Source: an uncultured Clostridia bacterium
GTDB taxonomy: Bacteria > Bacillota_A > Clostridia > TANB77 > CAG-508
DNA: 6,239 nucleotides
NCBI GenBank assembly: GCA_947588915.1
Contig: CANPZA010000090.1
Span: 1-6,239 of the forward strand
Direction: 5' to 3'
Shown one piece after another: positions 1-5,877 of this stretch. Every line of letters starts with the position of its first letter. Position 1 is the first letter of the stretch. The position numbers and the translations under genes were made by a program. The notes under the pieces were generated by a model, which saw only the letters and a program-made list of their open reading frames with translations, did no database searches and was not told the origin of the DNA.

Positions 1-2
1 TA

Positions 3-1139
3 AAAGTACAAGCAGGAACAAAAGTAGTAGAAAAAACATTTGGACAATATTATATAAGAGAATATACGACTTTAGTTAGCGCTTCTTCTGAAACGACAGC
101 AGAATCAGGATTTTTAGGAAATACAGATATACAAAGAGGAAAAATAAAAAGTGTAACAATAACAAATTCAACAGAGGGAAGAAAAGCAGGAGAGAATAAT
201 TGTTGGGATGTATCAACAACAAAAAAAGGATTTATATTAGCATGGTATACAGAAGAAGTAGTAGATGGAGAGAAATATTATAATGTAACAATAGGAAGTG
301 ATGAAGGAAAAGTAGTAGCATGTGAGAATTCCAGCTTTTTATTTGCTTATATAGGTCAAGATGTAAATGAAGAAACAAAAATAGAAGGACTAGAGTATTT
401 AGATACAAGTAAAGTAACAAATATGACTGATATGTTCGTATCTTGCAAAAATTTAAAAAATTTAGATGTAAGCACATTTGACACACATAATGTAACTAAC
501 ATGTCGGTGATGTTTGGAGGCTGTGGACAATTAAAAAGTATAGATGTAAGCAATTTTACCACGGGTAATGTAAAGAAAATGGATGCTATGTTTTCGAACT
601 GTACTCAATTAAAAAGTTTGGATTTAAGCACATTTGACACACATAATGTAACTAGTATGGTGCTTATGTTTACAAATTGTAGCCAATTACAAACTATTGA
701 TGTAAGTAATTTTAACACAGGTAATGTGACAGACATGCAACAGATGTTTATGGGATGCCGTCAATTAGAAAGTGTGGATTTAAGCACATTTGACACAAGT
801 AATGTAACTCAAATTACGGAGTTATTTAGAGATTGTACAAAATTAAGAGATGTAAATTTAAGTAATTTTAATATAAGCAAATTAATTGATTCAGTATATG
901 GACTTTTTACTAATGTATCATCATTAAAAACGTTAGATTTAAGAAATTTAATAATAAATGAAAAAAATGATTACTCTAGATTATTTGACTCTAGATTATT
1001 TGGTTCTTTTAAAACAGATATAAAAATATATGTAAGTTCGGAAAAAATGAAAGAATGGGTAATAGATACAATCACTCCATTAACTGAAGACAATGTAATT
1101 GTAGAATTAAATAAGGATAATAATAAAACTCTCTTTTGA
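3..1139 (+). CDS. BspA-like DUF285 repeat surface protein, 5' end outside window
   Basis: The reading frame is open from position 3 with no stop, so the gene begins upstream. The ATG at 423 lies inside the domain and is not the true start. About 378 codons are visible. The first ~140 residues contain the pre-repeat segment usual in these proteins (WDVSTTKKGFILAWYTEE, then an IEGLEYLDTSKVTNMTDMF entry into the repeats). Five regular 26-residue DUF285 repeats follow (D-[VL]-S-x-F-x-T-x-N-V-T-x-M-x-x-MF-x-x-C-x-x-L-x-x-[IVL]), then two degenerate ones. The C-terminus ends YVSSEKMKEWV...LTEDNVIVE, a typical family ending, with no LPXTG motif or membrane anchor. By family knowledge these are leucine-rich-repeat-like, usually extracellular or cell-surface proteins that may mediate adhesion. 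Any signal peptide or anchor would be upstream, so the location is inferred. The TGA stop lies inside a hairpin shared with the convergent gene. Family assignment is firm; function is not known. Confidence 0.9.
   Translation, partial: KVQAGTKVVEKTFGQYYIREYTTLVSASSETTAESGFLGNTDIQRGKIKSVTITNSTEGRKAGENNCWDVSTTKKGFILAWYTEEVVDGEKYYNVTIGSDEGKVVACENSSFLFAYIGQDVNEETKIEGLEYLDTSKVTNMTDMFVSCKNLKNLDVSTFDTHNVTNMSVMFGGCGQLKSIDVSNFTTGNVKKMDAMFSNCTQLKSLDLSTFDTHNVTSMVLMFTNCSQLQTIDVSNFNTGNVTDMQQMFMGCRQLESVDLSTFDTSNVTQITELFRDCTKLRDVNLSNFNISKLIDSVYGLFTNVSSLKTLDLRNLIINEKNDYSRLFDSRLFGSFKTDIKIYVSSEKMKEWVIDTITPLTEDNVIVELNKDNNKTLF
465..935 (+). repeat. DUF285 coding repeats, 78-bp unit with 156-bp higher-order period
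   Basis: Units start at 465, 543, 621, 699, 777 and 855. The first five are exactly 26 codons and the sixth is 27. Odd units read D-x-STFDT and even units D-V-SNF-x-T, so the array alternates A-B-A-B-A. A 28-nt stretch at 471-498 recurs identically at 627-654 and, with a few changes, at 783-810, exactly 156 bp apart each time. This indicates duplication of a two-repeat block. Confidence 0.85.
973..1002 (+). repeat. Perfect 15-bp in-frame tandem duplication
   Basis: The 15-mer ACTCTAGATTATTTG at 973-987 is repeated exactly at 988-1002. It is in frame and turns one SRLF segment of the repeat protein into YSRLFDSRLFG. The exact identity suggests a recent slippage or duplication event in the degenerate C-terminal repeat. 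Confidence 0.85.
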
Positions 1140-1153
1140 TTTAAAAGAGAGTT
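1127..1153. terminator. Bidirectional terminator-like hairpin between convergent genes
   Basis: AACTCTCTTTT (1127-1137) and AAAAGAGAGTT (1143-1153) form a perfect 11-bp stem with the 5-nt loop GATTT. The left arm holds the last codons of the DUF285 gene, and its TGA stop spans the arm-loop junction. The flanks are T-rich rather than pure T runs: TTATTATTAT follows on the minus strand and CTATTATAAATTT on the plus strand. Its placement between two converging genes supports a shared terminator. Efficiency in either direction is uncertain. Confidence 0.7.
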
Positions 1154-1156
1154 CTA

Positions 1157-1339
1157 TTATAAATTTCTTTCATATAAATCTTTTATAAAAACATCTTTTT
1201 CTTCAAAATTATCAACAAAACCAACCTTGGCCATTTGATTATTTTCATTAATTTCTTGAATCCAAACAGCTCTTTCATCATAAAATACATCAAACTTTTC
1301 ATTTTGGTTAACAATATTATTAATTCTATCTAAATCCAT
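1157..1339 (-). CDS. sspH: H-type small acid-soluble spore protein (SASP)
   Basis: This 60-residue protein matches the H-type SASP family (SspH) in length and pattern: M-D-x-x-R start, a central [AP]-V-W-I-Q-E-[IV]-[ND]-E-N segment (here AVWIQEINENN at residues ~24-34), an A-[KR]-V strand and a closing V-F-I-K-D-L-Y-E. It differs from the alpha/beta SASPs, which are the main DNA-binding ones. H-type proteins are minor components of the spore core made in the forespore; their exact role is not settled. The start is fixed by GGAGG (1346-1350, minus strand) six bases before ATG. The gene is single and diverges from the kinase gene. A forespore sigma-G promoter would be expected upstream. TATACTT on the minus strand near 1370-1377 is a weak -10 candidate, but I see no convincing -35 partner. 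The symbol is by family, not proven orthology. Confidence 0.85.
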   Translation of the reverse strand: MDLDRINNIVNQNEKFDVFYDERAVWIQEINENNQMAKVGFVDNFEEKDVFIKDLYERNL

Positions 1340-1401
1340 AGTAAACCTCCAAATAATTTATTTATTAAAAGTATATCCATAAAAAATAGATTTATAACAA
1401 T

Positions 1402-1430
1402 TTGACTTATATTTATATTTAAGATAAAAT
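1402..1430 (+). promoter_or_regulatory. Sigma-A promoter for the kinase-RNHCP unit
   Basis: TTGACT (1402-1407) and TAAAAT (1425-1430) each match the consensus at five of six bases, with an exact 17-bp spacer. Transcription would start near 1437, leaving a very short leader before AGGAGG (1443-1448) and ATG at 1455. There is no room for a regulatory RNA, so expression is probably constitutive or controlled at the promoter. Confidence 0.75.
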
Positions 1431-1454
1431 AAAATATATTATAGGAGGAAGTTT

Positions 1455-3095
1455 ATGAAAATACAATACAAAGACAAAATAATTGAAGTTAAACAAGAGA
1501 TAACAATTCAAGAATTGTTAAAAAAAGAAATTAAGAATAGTGAACATGCAGTTATAGGAGCTATTTTTAATAATGAGTATGTAAATTTAGGATATAAAAT
1601 AAAAAAAGATGGAGAAATTAAACTAATAGATATTTCATCAAAAGAAGGAACTAAAATATATAGAAGAACACTTATATATATATTAGGAAAAGCATTTGAA
1701 AAGTTATATCCAAAAAATAAAATAATAATAAATTATCAATTACCAAATTCTATGTTCTTTGAAGTAGGAGATATTAAAGTAACAGAAGAGCTAATTGAAG
1801 ATTTAACAAATGAAATGAGAAATATTATAAAAAAAGATTTAGAAATAAAACAAATCATAATGAACCCAAAAGAAGCAAAAGAATTTTTTAAAAACAACCA
1901 TACAACAAAAGGAAAACTACAATTAGACTTAAAAAATAATCAAGAAATTTATATGTATTATTGTGAAGATTATTATAATTATTGTTATGGAACTTTAGCA
2001 AATAGAACAGGAATTACTAAAATATTTGAAATTGTAAAATATGATGATGGATTACTTCTTAGATATCCAAGTTCTAATAAACCAGAACAGCTACCAAAAC
2101 TTATTCAAACAAAAAAACTAGCTTGGGCTCTAAATGAATATGATGATATTCATAAAATATTAAATATGAATATGGTATATAAATTGAACAAAGCCGTTAA
2201 AGAAGGAACAATAAAAGATGTAATAATGTTAGATGAAGCACTTCACGAAAAAAAGATAGCAAATATTGCAGATGAAATTGCTAAAAATAGAAATATAAAA
2301 ATGATATTAATTGCAGGACCTTCATCATCAGGAAAAACTACATTTGCACAGAGATTAGGGATACAATTAAGAATAAATAAAATAAAACCAGTAACTATTT
2401 CTGTAGATAATTATTTTGTTGAAAGAAAAGATACACCTACTGATGAAAATGGAAATTATGATTTTGAATGTATAGAAGCAATAGATTTAGAACTATTTAA
2501 TAATCATTTAACAAAATTATTAAATGGTGAAGAAATAGAAATGCCAGAATTTGATTTTTATGTTGGAACCAAAAAATATAATGGAAAAAAATTAAAACTA
2601 CAATCAGATGAAGTTTTAGTTATCGAAGGAATACACTGCCTAAATGATAAATTAACAAGTAAAATTCCAAAAGAACAAAAATATAAAATTTATATTAGTG
2701 CATTAACAGTTCTAAACATGGATGATTACAATAGAATATCTACAACAGATACAAGATTAATAAGAAGAATAGTAAGAGATTTTCAATTCAGGGGATATGA
2801 TGCAAAACATACAATAAGTAATTGGAATATGGTAAATATAGGGGAAGAAAAAAATATTTTCCCATATCAAGAAGAAGCAGATAGTATTTTTAATACATCA
2901 CTTATATATGAATTAGGAGCATTAAAAACAATAGTTATGCCATTATTAGAAGAAATAAGTAAAGATGAGCCAGAATATGCAGAAGCTAGAAGATTAATTA
3001 ATACTTTAAAATATTTTGAAGAAATACCACAGCAGTATGTACCAAGTAATTCATTATTAAAAGAATTTCTGGGTGGAGGAAATTTCAAATATTAG
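1455..3095 (+). CDS. Nucleoside (uridine-type) kinase with N-terminal TGS/ThrRS-like region
   Basis: The 546-residue protein has three parts. Residues ~1-62 are a TGS domain. Residues ~63-225 resemble the second additional (editing) domain of threonyl-tRNA synthetase (GTKIYRRTLIYILGKAFEKLYP aligns with that domain's histidine-rich helix). From ~265 comes a uridine kinase/phosphoribulokinase-type P-loop domain. Visible kinase motifs are Walker A GPSSSGKT (288-295), the catalytic-site DNY (318-320), FDFY (366-369), EGIH (391-394) as the Walker B-like strand, and an arginine-rich lid, RLIRRIVRD (434-442). The protein probably phosphorylates a nucleoside, by analogy uridine or cytidine, in the cytosol; the substrate is inferred. 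The editing-domain HxxxH positions are occupied by R71 and Y75, so this region is unlikely to edit tRNA. AGGAGG sits six bases before the ATG. It is first in a unit with the RNHCP gene, whose ribosome binding site overlaps this gene's stop. The length suits the TGS-kinase family of Clostridia. Confidence 0.9.
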   Translation: MKIQYKDKIIEVKQEITIQELLKKEIKNSEHAVIGAIFNNEYVNLGYKIKKDGEIKLIDISSKEGTKIYRRTLIYILGKAFEKLYPKNKIIINYQLPNSMFFEVGDIKVTEELIEDLTNEMRNIIKKDLEIKQIIMNPKEAKEFFKNNHTTKGKLQLDLKNNQEIYMYYCEDYYNYCYGTLANRTGITKIFEIVKYDDGLLLRYPSSNKPEQLPKLIQTKKLAWALNEYDDIHKILNMNMVYKLNKAVKEGTIKDVIMLDEALHEKKIANIADEIAKNRNIKMILIAGPSSSGKTTFAQRLGIQLRINKIKPVTISVDNYFVERKDTPTDENGNYDFECIEAIDLELFNNHLTKLLNGEEIEMPEFDFYVGTKKYNGKKLKLQSDEVLVIEGIHCLNDKLTSKIPKEQKYKIYISALTVLNMDDYNRISTTDTRLIRRIVRDFQFRGYDAKHTISNWNMVNIGEEKNIFPYQEEADSIFNTSLIYELGALKTIVMPLLEEISKDEPEYAEARRLINTLKYFEEIPQQYVPSNSLLKEFLGGGNFKY

Positions 3096-3104
3096 GAGAT
3101 AAAC

Positions 3105-3419
3105 ATGGAACAAAAAAATTTTATTGAAATAGATGAAGAATTTATATGTGATAATTGTGGAAAAAAAGTAAAAAAGCTAGGTTATTCATGTAGAAATCAT
3201 TGTCCATATTGTTTACACTCAAAGCATGTAGATAAAATGCCAGGAGATAGAAAAGAAGAGTGCAAAGGGGACTTAGAACCAGTAAGCTTAGAATTAGATG
3301 GAAAAAAAGGATATGTTATTATCTTTAAATGTAAAAAATGTGGAGCAATTAGAAGAAATAAGGCAGCTAAAGATGATAATATGGAATTAATAATTGACTT
3401 AAGTAGTAAACAGATTTGA
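3105..3419 (+). CDS. RNHCP domain protein (zinc-ribbon-like, unknown function)
   Basis: The 104-residue protein carries the family signature RNHCPYCLHSKHVD (30-43), then PGDR (46-49), C53-x-G, EPV (58-60), KCKKCG (75-80) and NKAAKDDN (85-92). Cysteine pairs C15/C18, C33/C36 and C76/C79, with C29 and C53, suggest one or two zinc-binding knuckles; metal binding is inferred. The RNHCP family has no established function. The ribosome binding site AGGAGA (3094-3099) overlaps the upstream TAG, and only nine bases separate the two genes, so they are almost certainly co-transcribed and perhaps translationally coupled. The stop TGA (3417-3419) lies inside the -35 box of the next promoter. No terminator follows directly, so read-through would reach the attenuator at 3541-3585. 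Confidence 0.88.
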   Translation: MEQKNFIEIDEEFICDNCGKKVKKLGYSCRNHCPYCLHSKHVDKMPGDRKEECKGDLEPVSLELDGKKGYVIIFKCKKCGAIRRNKAAKDDNMELIIDLSSKQI

Positions 3420-3444
3420 CAAAAATGTAATACAATGGTAAAAT
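3416..3444 (+). promoter_or_regulatory. Strong sigma-A promoter overlapping the RNHCP stop codon
   Basis: The -35 box is the perfect TTGACA (3416-3421), the spacer is 17 bp, and the -10 is TAAAAT (3439-3444). TG at 3436-3437 provides an extended -10. Transcription would start near 3450, about 150 nt before the next gene. The first hexamer contains the TGA stop of the RNHCP gene. Confidence 0.8.
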
Positions 3445-3449
3445 ATATA

Positions 3450-3603
3450 ACATAATTTAAGAGTTTACCTAAAGAAGTAATATTCTTGAGCGGTAAAGGG
3501 TAGTAAAAACTACTTACACTTATAAGTGAGATAAATTAAAGTCTTGCAAAGGAGTCTTAAATAGATTTCTTAGCAAGGCTTTTTTGAATAGGAGGGATAA
3601 AAA
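3450..3603 (+). ncRNA. Structured 5' leader, candidate riboswitch-like attenuator of unassigned class
   Basis: The predicted transcript can fold into a closely packed series of hairpins. UUUACC (3464-3469) pairs with GGUAAA (3492-3497) and encloses AAGAA/UUCUU (3472-3476 with 3483-3487). GGGUAGU (3498-3504) pairs with ACUACUU (3509-3515) over an AAAA loop. CACU (3517-3520) pairs with AGUG (3525-3528). A long terminator hairpin follows. There is no leader peptide with a ribosome binding site, which argues against classical ribosome-stalling attenuation. I see no T-box AGGGTGGNACC element and do not recognise a known riboswitch core. A possible alternative pairing is CUAAAGAA (3469-3476) with UUCUUAG (3567-3573) with one bulged A; it would break both the first hairpin and the terminator. 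Secondary structure here is hand-read. The attenuator logic is inferred. Confidence 0.55.
3541..3585 (+). terminator. Intrinsic terminator in the leader of the S51/GNAT cluster
   Basis: GTCTTGC (3541-3547) pairs with GCAAGGC (3573-3579). After one A-A mismatch, AAGGAGTCT (3549-3557) pairs with AGATTTCTT (3563-3571) over the loop TAAAT. Six T residues (3580-3585) follow. It lies 18 bases before the next start codon and five bases before AGGAGGG, and downstream of its own promoter, the arrangement of an attenuator. It would also stop read-through from the RNHCP gene. Confidence 0.85.
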
Positions 3604-4284
3604 ATGTTATTATATTTATCATCATATAAATTAGGAGATAGGAAAGATGTATTAAAAAAATGGATTTTGGAAAATGGAAATAAAATTATATTAATTAGTA
3701 ATTCAAAGGACTGGAGAATTGATTGTGATGAAAAAGAACAAGGTATCAAGAAAAATGTTGCAGATTTGGAAGAAGTAGGATTTGATGTAAAAAGAATAGA
3801 TTTAAGAAATTATTTTGGAAAAAAAGAACAATTAGAAAAGGATTTAGAAGGTTATTTTGCATTTTATGTTTTAGGAGGAAATGTATTTATATTAAGAAAA
3901 GCAATGCAACTTAGTGGATTTGATGAATATATATTAAAAAAACAAAATGATGATAAATATTTATATGCAGGATATAGTGCAGGGATTTGTGTATTAGGAC
4001 CGAGTTTATATGGCTTAGATATAGTAGATAAACCCATAAATCCATATAATGAGGAAGAAGTTTTATATGGTGGATTAAATATTTTAGACTTTATGCCAAT
4101 TCCACATTATAAATCTAATCACCCTGAATCTAAATTAATAGATGAAGAAGTTAAATTTCTAAAGGAAAATAAAATTAAATATAAAACTTTACAAGATGGA
4201 GATGTAATCATTAAGAAATTAAAAATTGGAGGGGATATGTATGGAAAAAAGATTAAAATTAGTAGTTCCAACTATAGAATATAA
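3604..4284 (+). CDS. Peptidase E-like protein (peptidase family S51, class I glutamine amidotransferase-like fold)
   Basis: The 226-residue protein has the length and motifs of the S51 family. An N-terminal strand MLLYLSSY is followed by YVLGGNVF (88-95), the GGN[TV] motif of the family, then GYSAG (123-127) with nucleophile Ser125 at the elbow, and PIPHY (165-169) with the probable catalytic His168. S51 enzymes include dipeptidase E, which cleaves Asp-X dipeptides, and cyanophycinase; which peptide this one acts on cannot be told. No signal peptide is seen, so it is likely cytosolic. AGGAGGG (3590-3596) lies seven bases before ATG. It is the first gene behind the leader attenuator. Its last ~15 residues (MYGKKIKISSSNYRI) are encoded in a 44-nt overlap with the next gene and extend past the usual family end near DGDVII, suggesting loss of an earlier stop codon. 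Confidence 0.82.
   Translation: MLLYLSSYKLGDRKDVLKKWILENGNKIILISNSKDWRIDCDEKEQGIKKNVADLEEVGFDVKRIDLRNYFGKKEQLEKDLEGYFAFYVLGGNVFILRKAMQLSGFDEYILKKQNDDKYLYAGYSAGICVLGPSLYGLDIVDKPINPYNEEEVLYGGLNILDFMPIPHYKSNHPESKLIDEEVKFLKENKIKYKTLQDGDVIIKKLKIGGDMYGKKIKISSSNYRI
4228..4234 (+). promoter_or_regulatory. Ribosome binding site that sets the GNAT-DUF402 start at 4241
   Basis: GGAGGGG at 4228-4234 is six bases upstream of ATG 4241. An in-frame TTG at 4226 overlaps this site and has no ribosome binding site of its own, so it would add only the residues M-E-G-I-C. The site lies inside the S51 gene. Confidence 0.8.
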
Positions 4285-5296
4285 AGATCAAGTAATGGCA
4301 TATAGAAAGATATTTCTTGAAAATAATGAATCATTAGCTGGCACAGCAGCTTTAGAAGAAGTTAATTCATATGAAGAGTGGATTGATTTTGAAAAAAGAT
4401 TATCAAAAAAGTATGGAAAAAATTATGTGCCTTCTACAGTTTATTTAGCAATTAGAATTAGTGATAATAAATTAATAGGAATAATTGATTTCAGGCATTA
4501 CTTATCTGATTTTCTTCTTAATTATGGAGGAAATATAGGATATAGTGTTTTACCAGAAGAAAGAAGAAAAGGATATGCTAAGGAAATGTTAAGATTAGTG
4601 CTAAATGAGTGTAAAAAAGAAAATAAGAAAAGAGTTTTAATAACATGTGATAAAAATAATATAGCCTCAAGAAGAACAATTATAGCAAATGATGGATTCC
4701 TAGAAAATGAAGTTGTTGATAAAAGTCATTTATCTGAATCAGGAATAATCCAAAGATATTGGATAAGTCTAAAAAAGAGATTTGCAAATGATGTAAAGAC
4801 CTTAAAATGTGTAAAAAGAATTGAAGAAAAAAGCATTAATGTAAATAGTTGTGAATTTACAGGAGATATATATTTCAATAATATTATAGAAGTAAATGAA
4901 AAATACAATGTACCAAATGGATATTGTATAATGGATAATAATTATAAATGGATAGAATTTTATGATTATAATTCAAAAACATGTCTAACAGCTATGTATG
5001 ATGATAAAAATGAAATTATAGAGTGGTATTTTGATATTGCAAGAAAAATAGGAAAAGAAAATGAAATGCCATATGAAGATGATTTATATTTAGATGTATT
5101 ATTGACAAAAAATAAAGAAATTATTTTATTAGATGAAGATGAATTAAAAGAAGCTTATGATAATAATAATGTTACAAAAAAAGAATTTGAAGAGGCACAT
5201 AAAGTAGCAAATATCCTAATAGAAAGATTAAAAGGAAATGAAGAAAAATTAAAGGAATTTACAGATAAATATTTGAAAATTATGCTAAAGGAGTGA
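4241..5296 (+). CDS. GNAT acetyltransferase fused to a DUF402 (FomD/Ntdp-like) domain
   Basis: The 351-residue protein has two domains. Residues ~1-182 form a GNAT of the RimJ/RimL-like type: YLAIRISDNKLIGIIDFR (68-85), GYSVLPEERRKGYAKEML (100-117) with the acetyl-CoA pyrophosphate loop R-R-K-G-Y-A, then CDKNNIASRRTIIANDGF (136-153). Residues ~200-345 form a DUF402 domain: EWYFDIARKIG (261-271), YEDDLYLDVLL (278-288), LLDEDELKEAY (296-306), and a C-terminal helix. The acidic residues of D265, DLYLD (281-285) and DEDEL match the metal-binding pattern of that family, whose characterised members (FomD, staphylococcal Ntdp) hydrolyse nucleotide phosphoanhydride or nucleotidyl-phosphonate bonds. 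Substrates of either half are unknown. The reading frame is continuous with no sign of a sequencing frameshift. Start by ribosome binding site at 4228-4234; it overlaps the S51 gene by 44 nt, implying coupled translation. Confidence 0.85.
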   Translation: MEKRLKLVVPTIEYKDQVMAYRKIFLENNESLAGTAALEEVNSYEEWIDFEKRLSKKYGKNYVPSTVYLAIRISDNKLIGIIDFRHYLSDFLLNYGGNIGYSVLPEERRKGYAKEMLRLVLNECKKENKKRVLITCDKNNIASRRTIIANDGFLENEVVDKSHLSESGIIQRYWISLKKRFANDVKTLKCVKRIEEKSINVNSCEFTGDIYFNNIIEVNEKYNVPNGYCIMDNNYKWIEFYDYNSKTCLTAMYDDKNEIIEWYFDIARKIGKENEMPYEDDLYLDVLLTKNKEIILLDEDELKEAYDNNNVTKKEFEEAHKVANILIERLKGNEEKLKEFTDKYLKIMLKE

Positions 5297-5302
5297 TTAA
5301 TC

Positions 5303-5866
5303 ATGCCTAAATTTGTAGTAATATGTGGACCACAAGCAGTAGGAAAAATGACAGTAGGACAAGAACTTGTTAAAATAACTAAATTTAAATTATTACATAA
5401 TCATATGACAATAGAAGTTTTAACTAAAATATTTGATTATAGTAAGGAAAGTTATGAAAAATTAAACTTAGCTTTTAGAACAGAAATTTTTGAGGAATTT
5501 GCTAAAAGTAATGAATATGGAATAATATTTACTTGTTGCTGTGATTTTGATGTTGAAGAAGAAAAAGAGACTTTAGAAAAATGGATGAATTTATTTAAAG
5601 AAAATGGAGGAGAGTGTTATTTCATAGAACTACAAGCATCTTTGGAAGAAAGACTAAAAAGAAATAAAACTGAAAATAGATTAAAGAACAAGCCTTCTAA
5701 AAGAGATATACAATGGAGTGAAAATGATTTATTAAGATCTTTAGAAAAGCACCGCTTAAACTCTTATGATGGTGAAGTTAAATTTGAAAATTACTTGAAA
5801 ATAGAAAATACCAATGTTTCAGCAGAAGAAGTTGCAAAGATGATAAAAGAAGAATTTAATTTATAG
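5303..5866 (+). CDS. Small P-loop kinase-like NTPase (AAA/shikimate kinase-like), substrate unknown
   Basis: The 187-residue protein begins with a beta strand and P-loop, GPQAVGKMT (9-17), followed by LLHNHMT (30-36), a pattern seen in small kinase-like P-loop proteins annotated only as AAA-family ATPases. The position after the P-loop lysine is Met16 rather than the usual Ser/Thr; Thr17 follows. IIFTCCCDFD (74-83) is likely the Walker B-like strand. FIELQASLEERLKRN (107-121) and the basic stretch to KRD (133-135) resemble the core strand and lid of nucleoside/shikimate/chloramphenicol-phosphotransferase-type kinases. The protein probably transfers a phosphate to a small molecule; this is inferred from fold only. 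AAAGGAG (5287-5293) overlaps the upstream TGA, and six bases separate the genes, so it belongs to the same operon. No membrane segment or signal peptide is seen. Confidence 0.75.
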   Translation: MPKFVVICGPQAVGKMTVGQELVKITKFKLLHNHMTIEVLTKIFDYSKESYEKLNLAFRTEIFEEFAKSNEYGIIFTCCCDFDVEEEKETLEKWMNLFKENGGECYFIELQASLEERLKRNKTENRLKNKPSKRDIQWSENDLLRSLEKHRLNSYDGEVKFENYLKIENTNVSAEEVAKMIKEEFNL

Positions 5867-5877
5867 GGGAGATAACT

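Noticed and set aside
465..935. CRISPR array
   Set aside because: The spacing is regular, but the units are in-frame protein repeats without distinct spacers.
423..1139. The DUF285 protein as a complete 238-residue gene starting at ATG 423
   Set aside because: The frame is open back to position 3, that ATG lacks a ribosome binding site, and it falls inside the first repeat, so the gene is longer and begins outside the window.
2867..3088. Reverse-strand open frame of 73 codons inside the kinase gene
   Set aside because: It is antisense to the conserved kinase domain, with no ribosome binding site or recognisable family.
3425..3455. Leader peptide MVKYIT from ATG 3435 controlling the attenuator
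   Set aside because: The ATG lies between the -35 and -10 boxes, upstream of the predicted transcription start, and has no ribosome binding site.
3450..3585. T-box leader
   Set aside because: No AGGGTGGNACC-like antiterminator motif and no Stem I layout could be found, and the downstream genes are not aminoacyl-tRNA or amino-acid genes.
4226..4240. TTG at 4226 as start of the GNAT-DUF402 gene
   Set aside because: It overlaps the ribosome binding site GGAGGGG (4228-4234) that serves ATG 4241.
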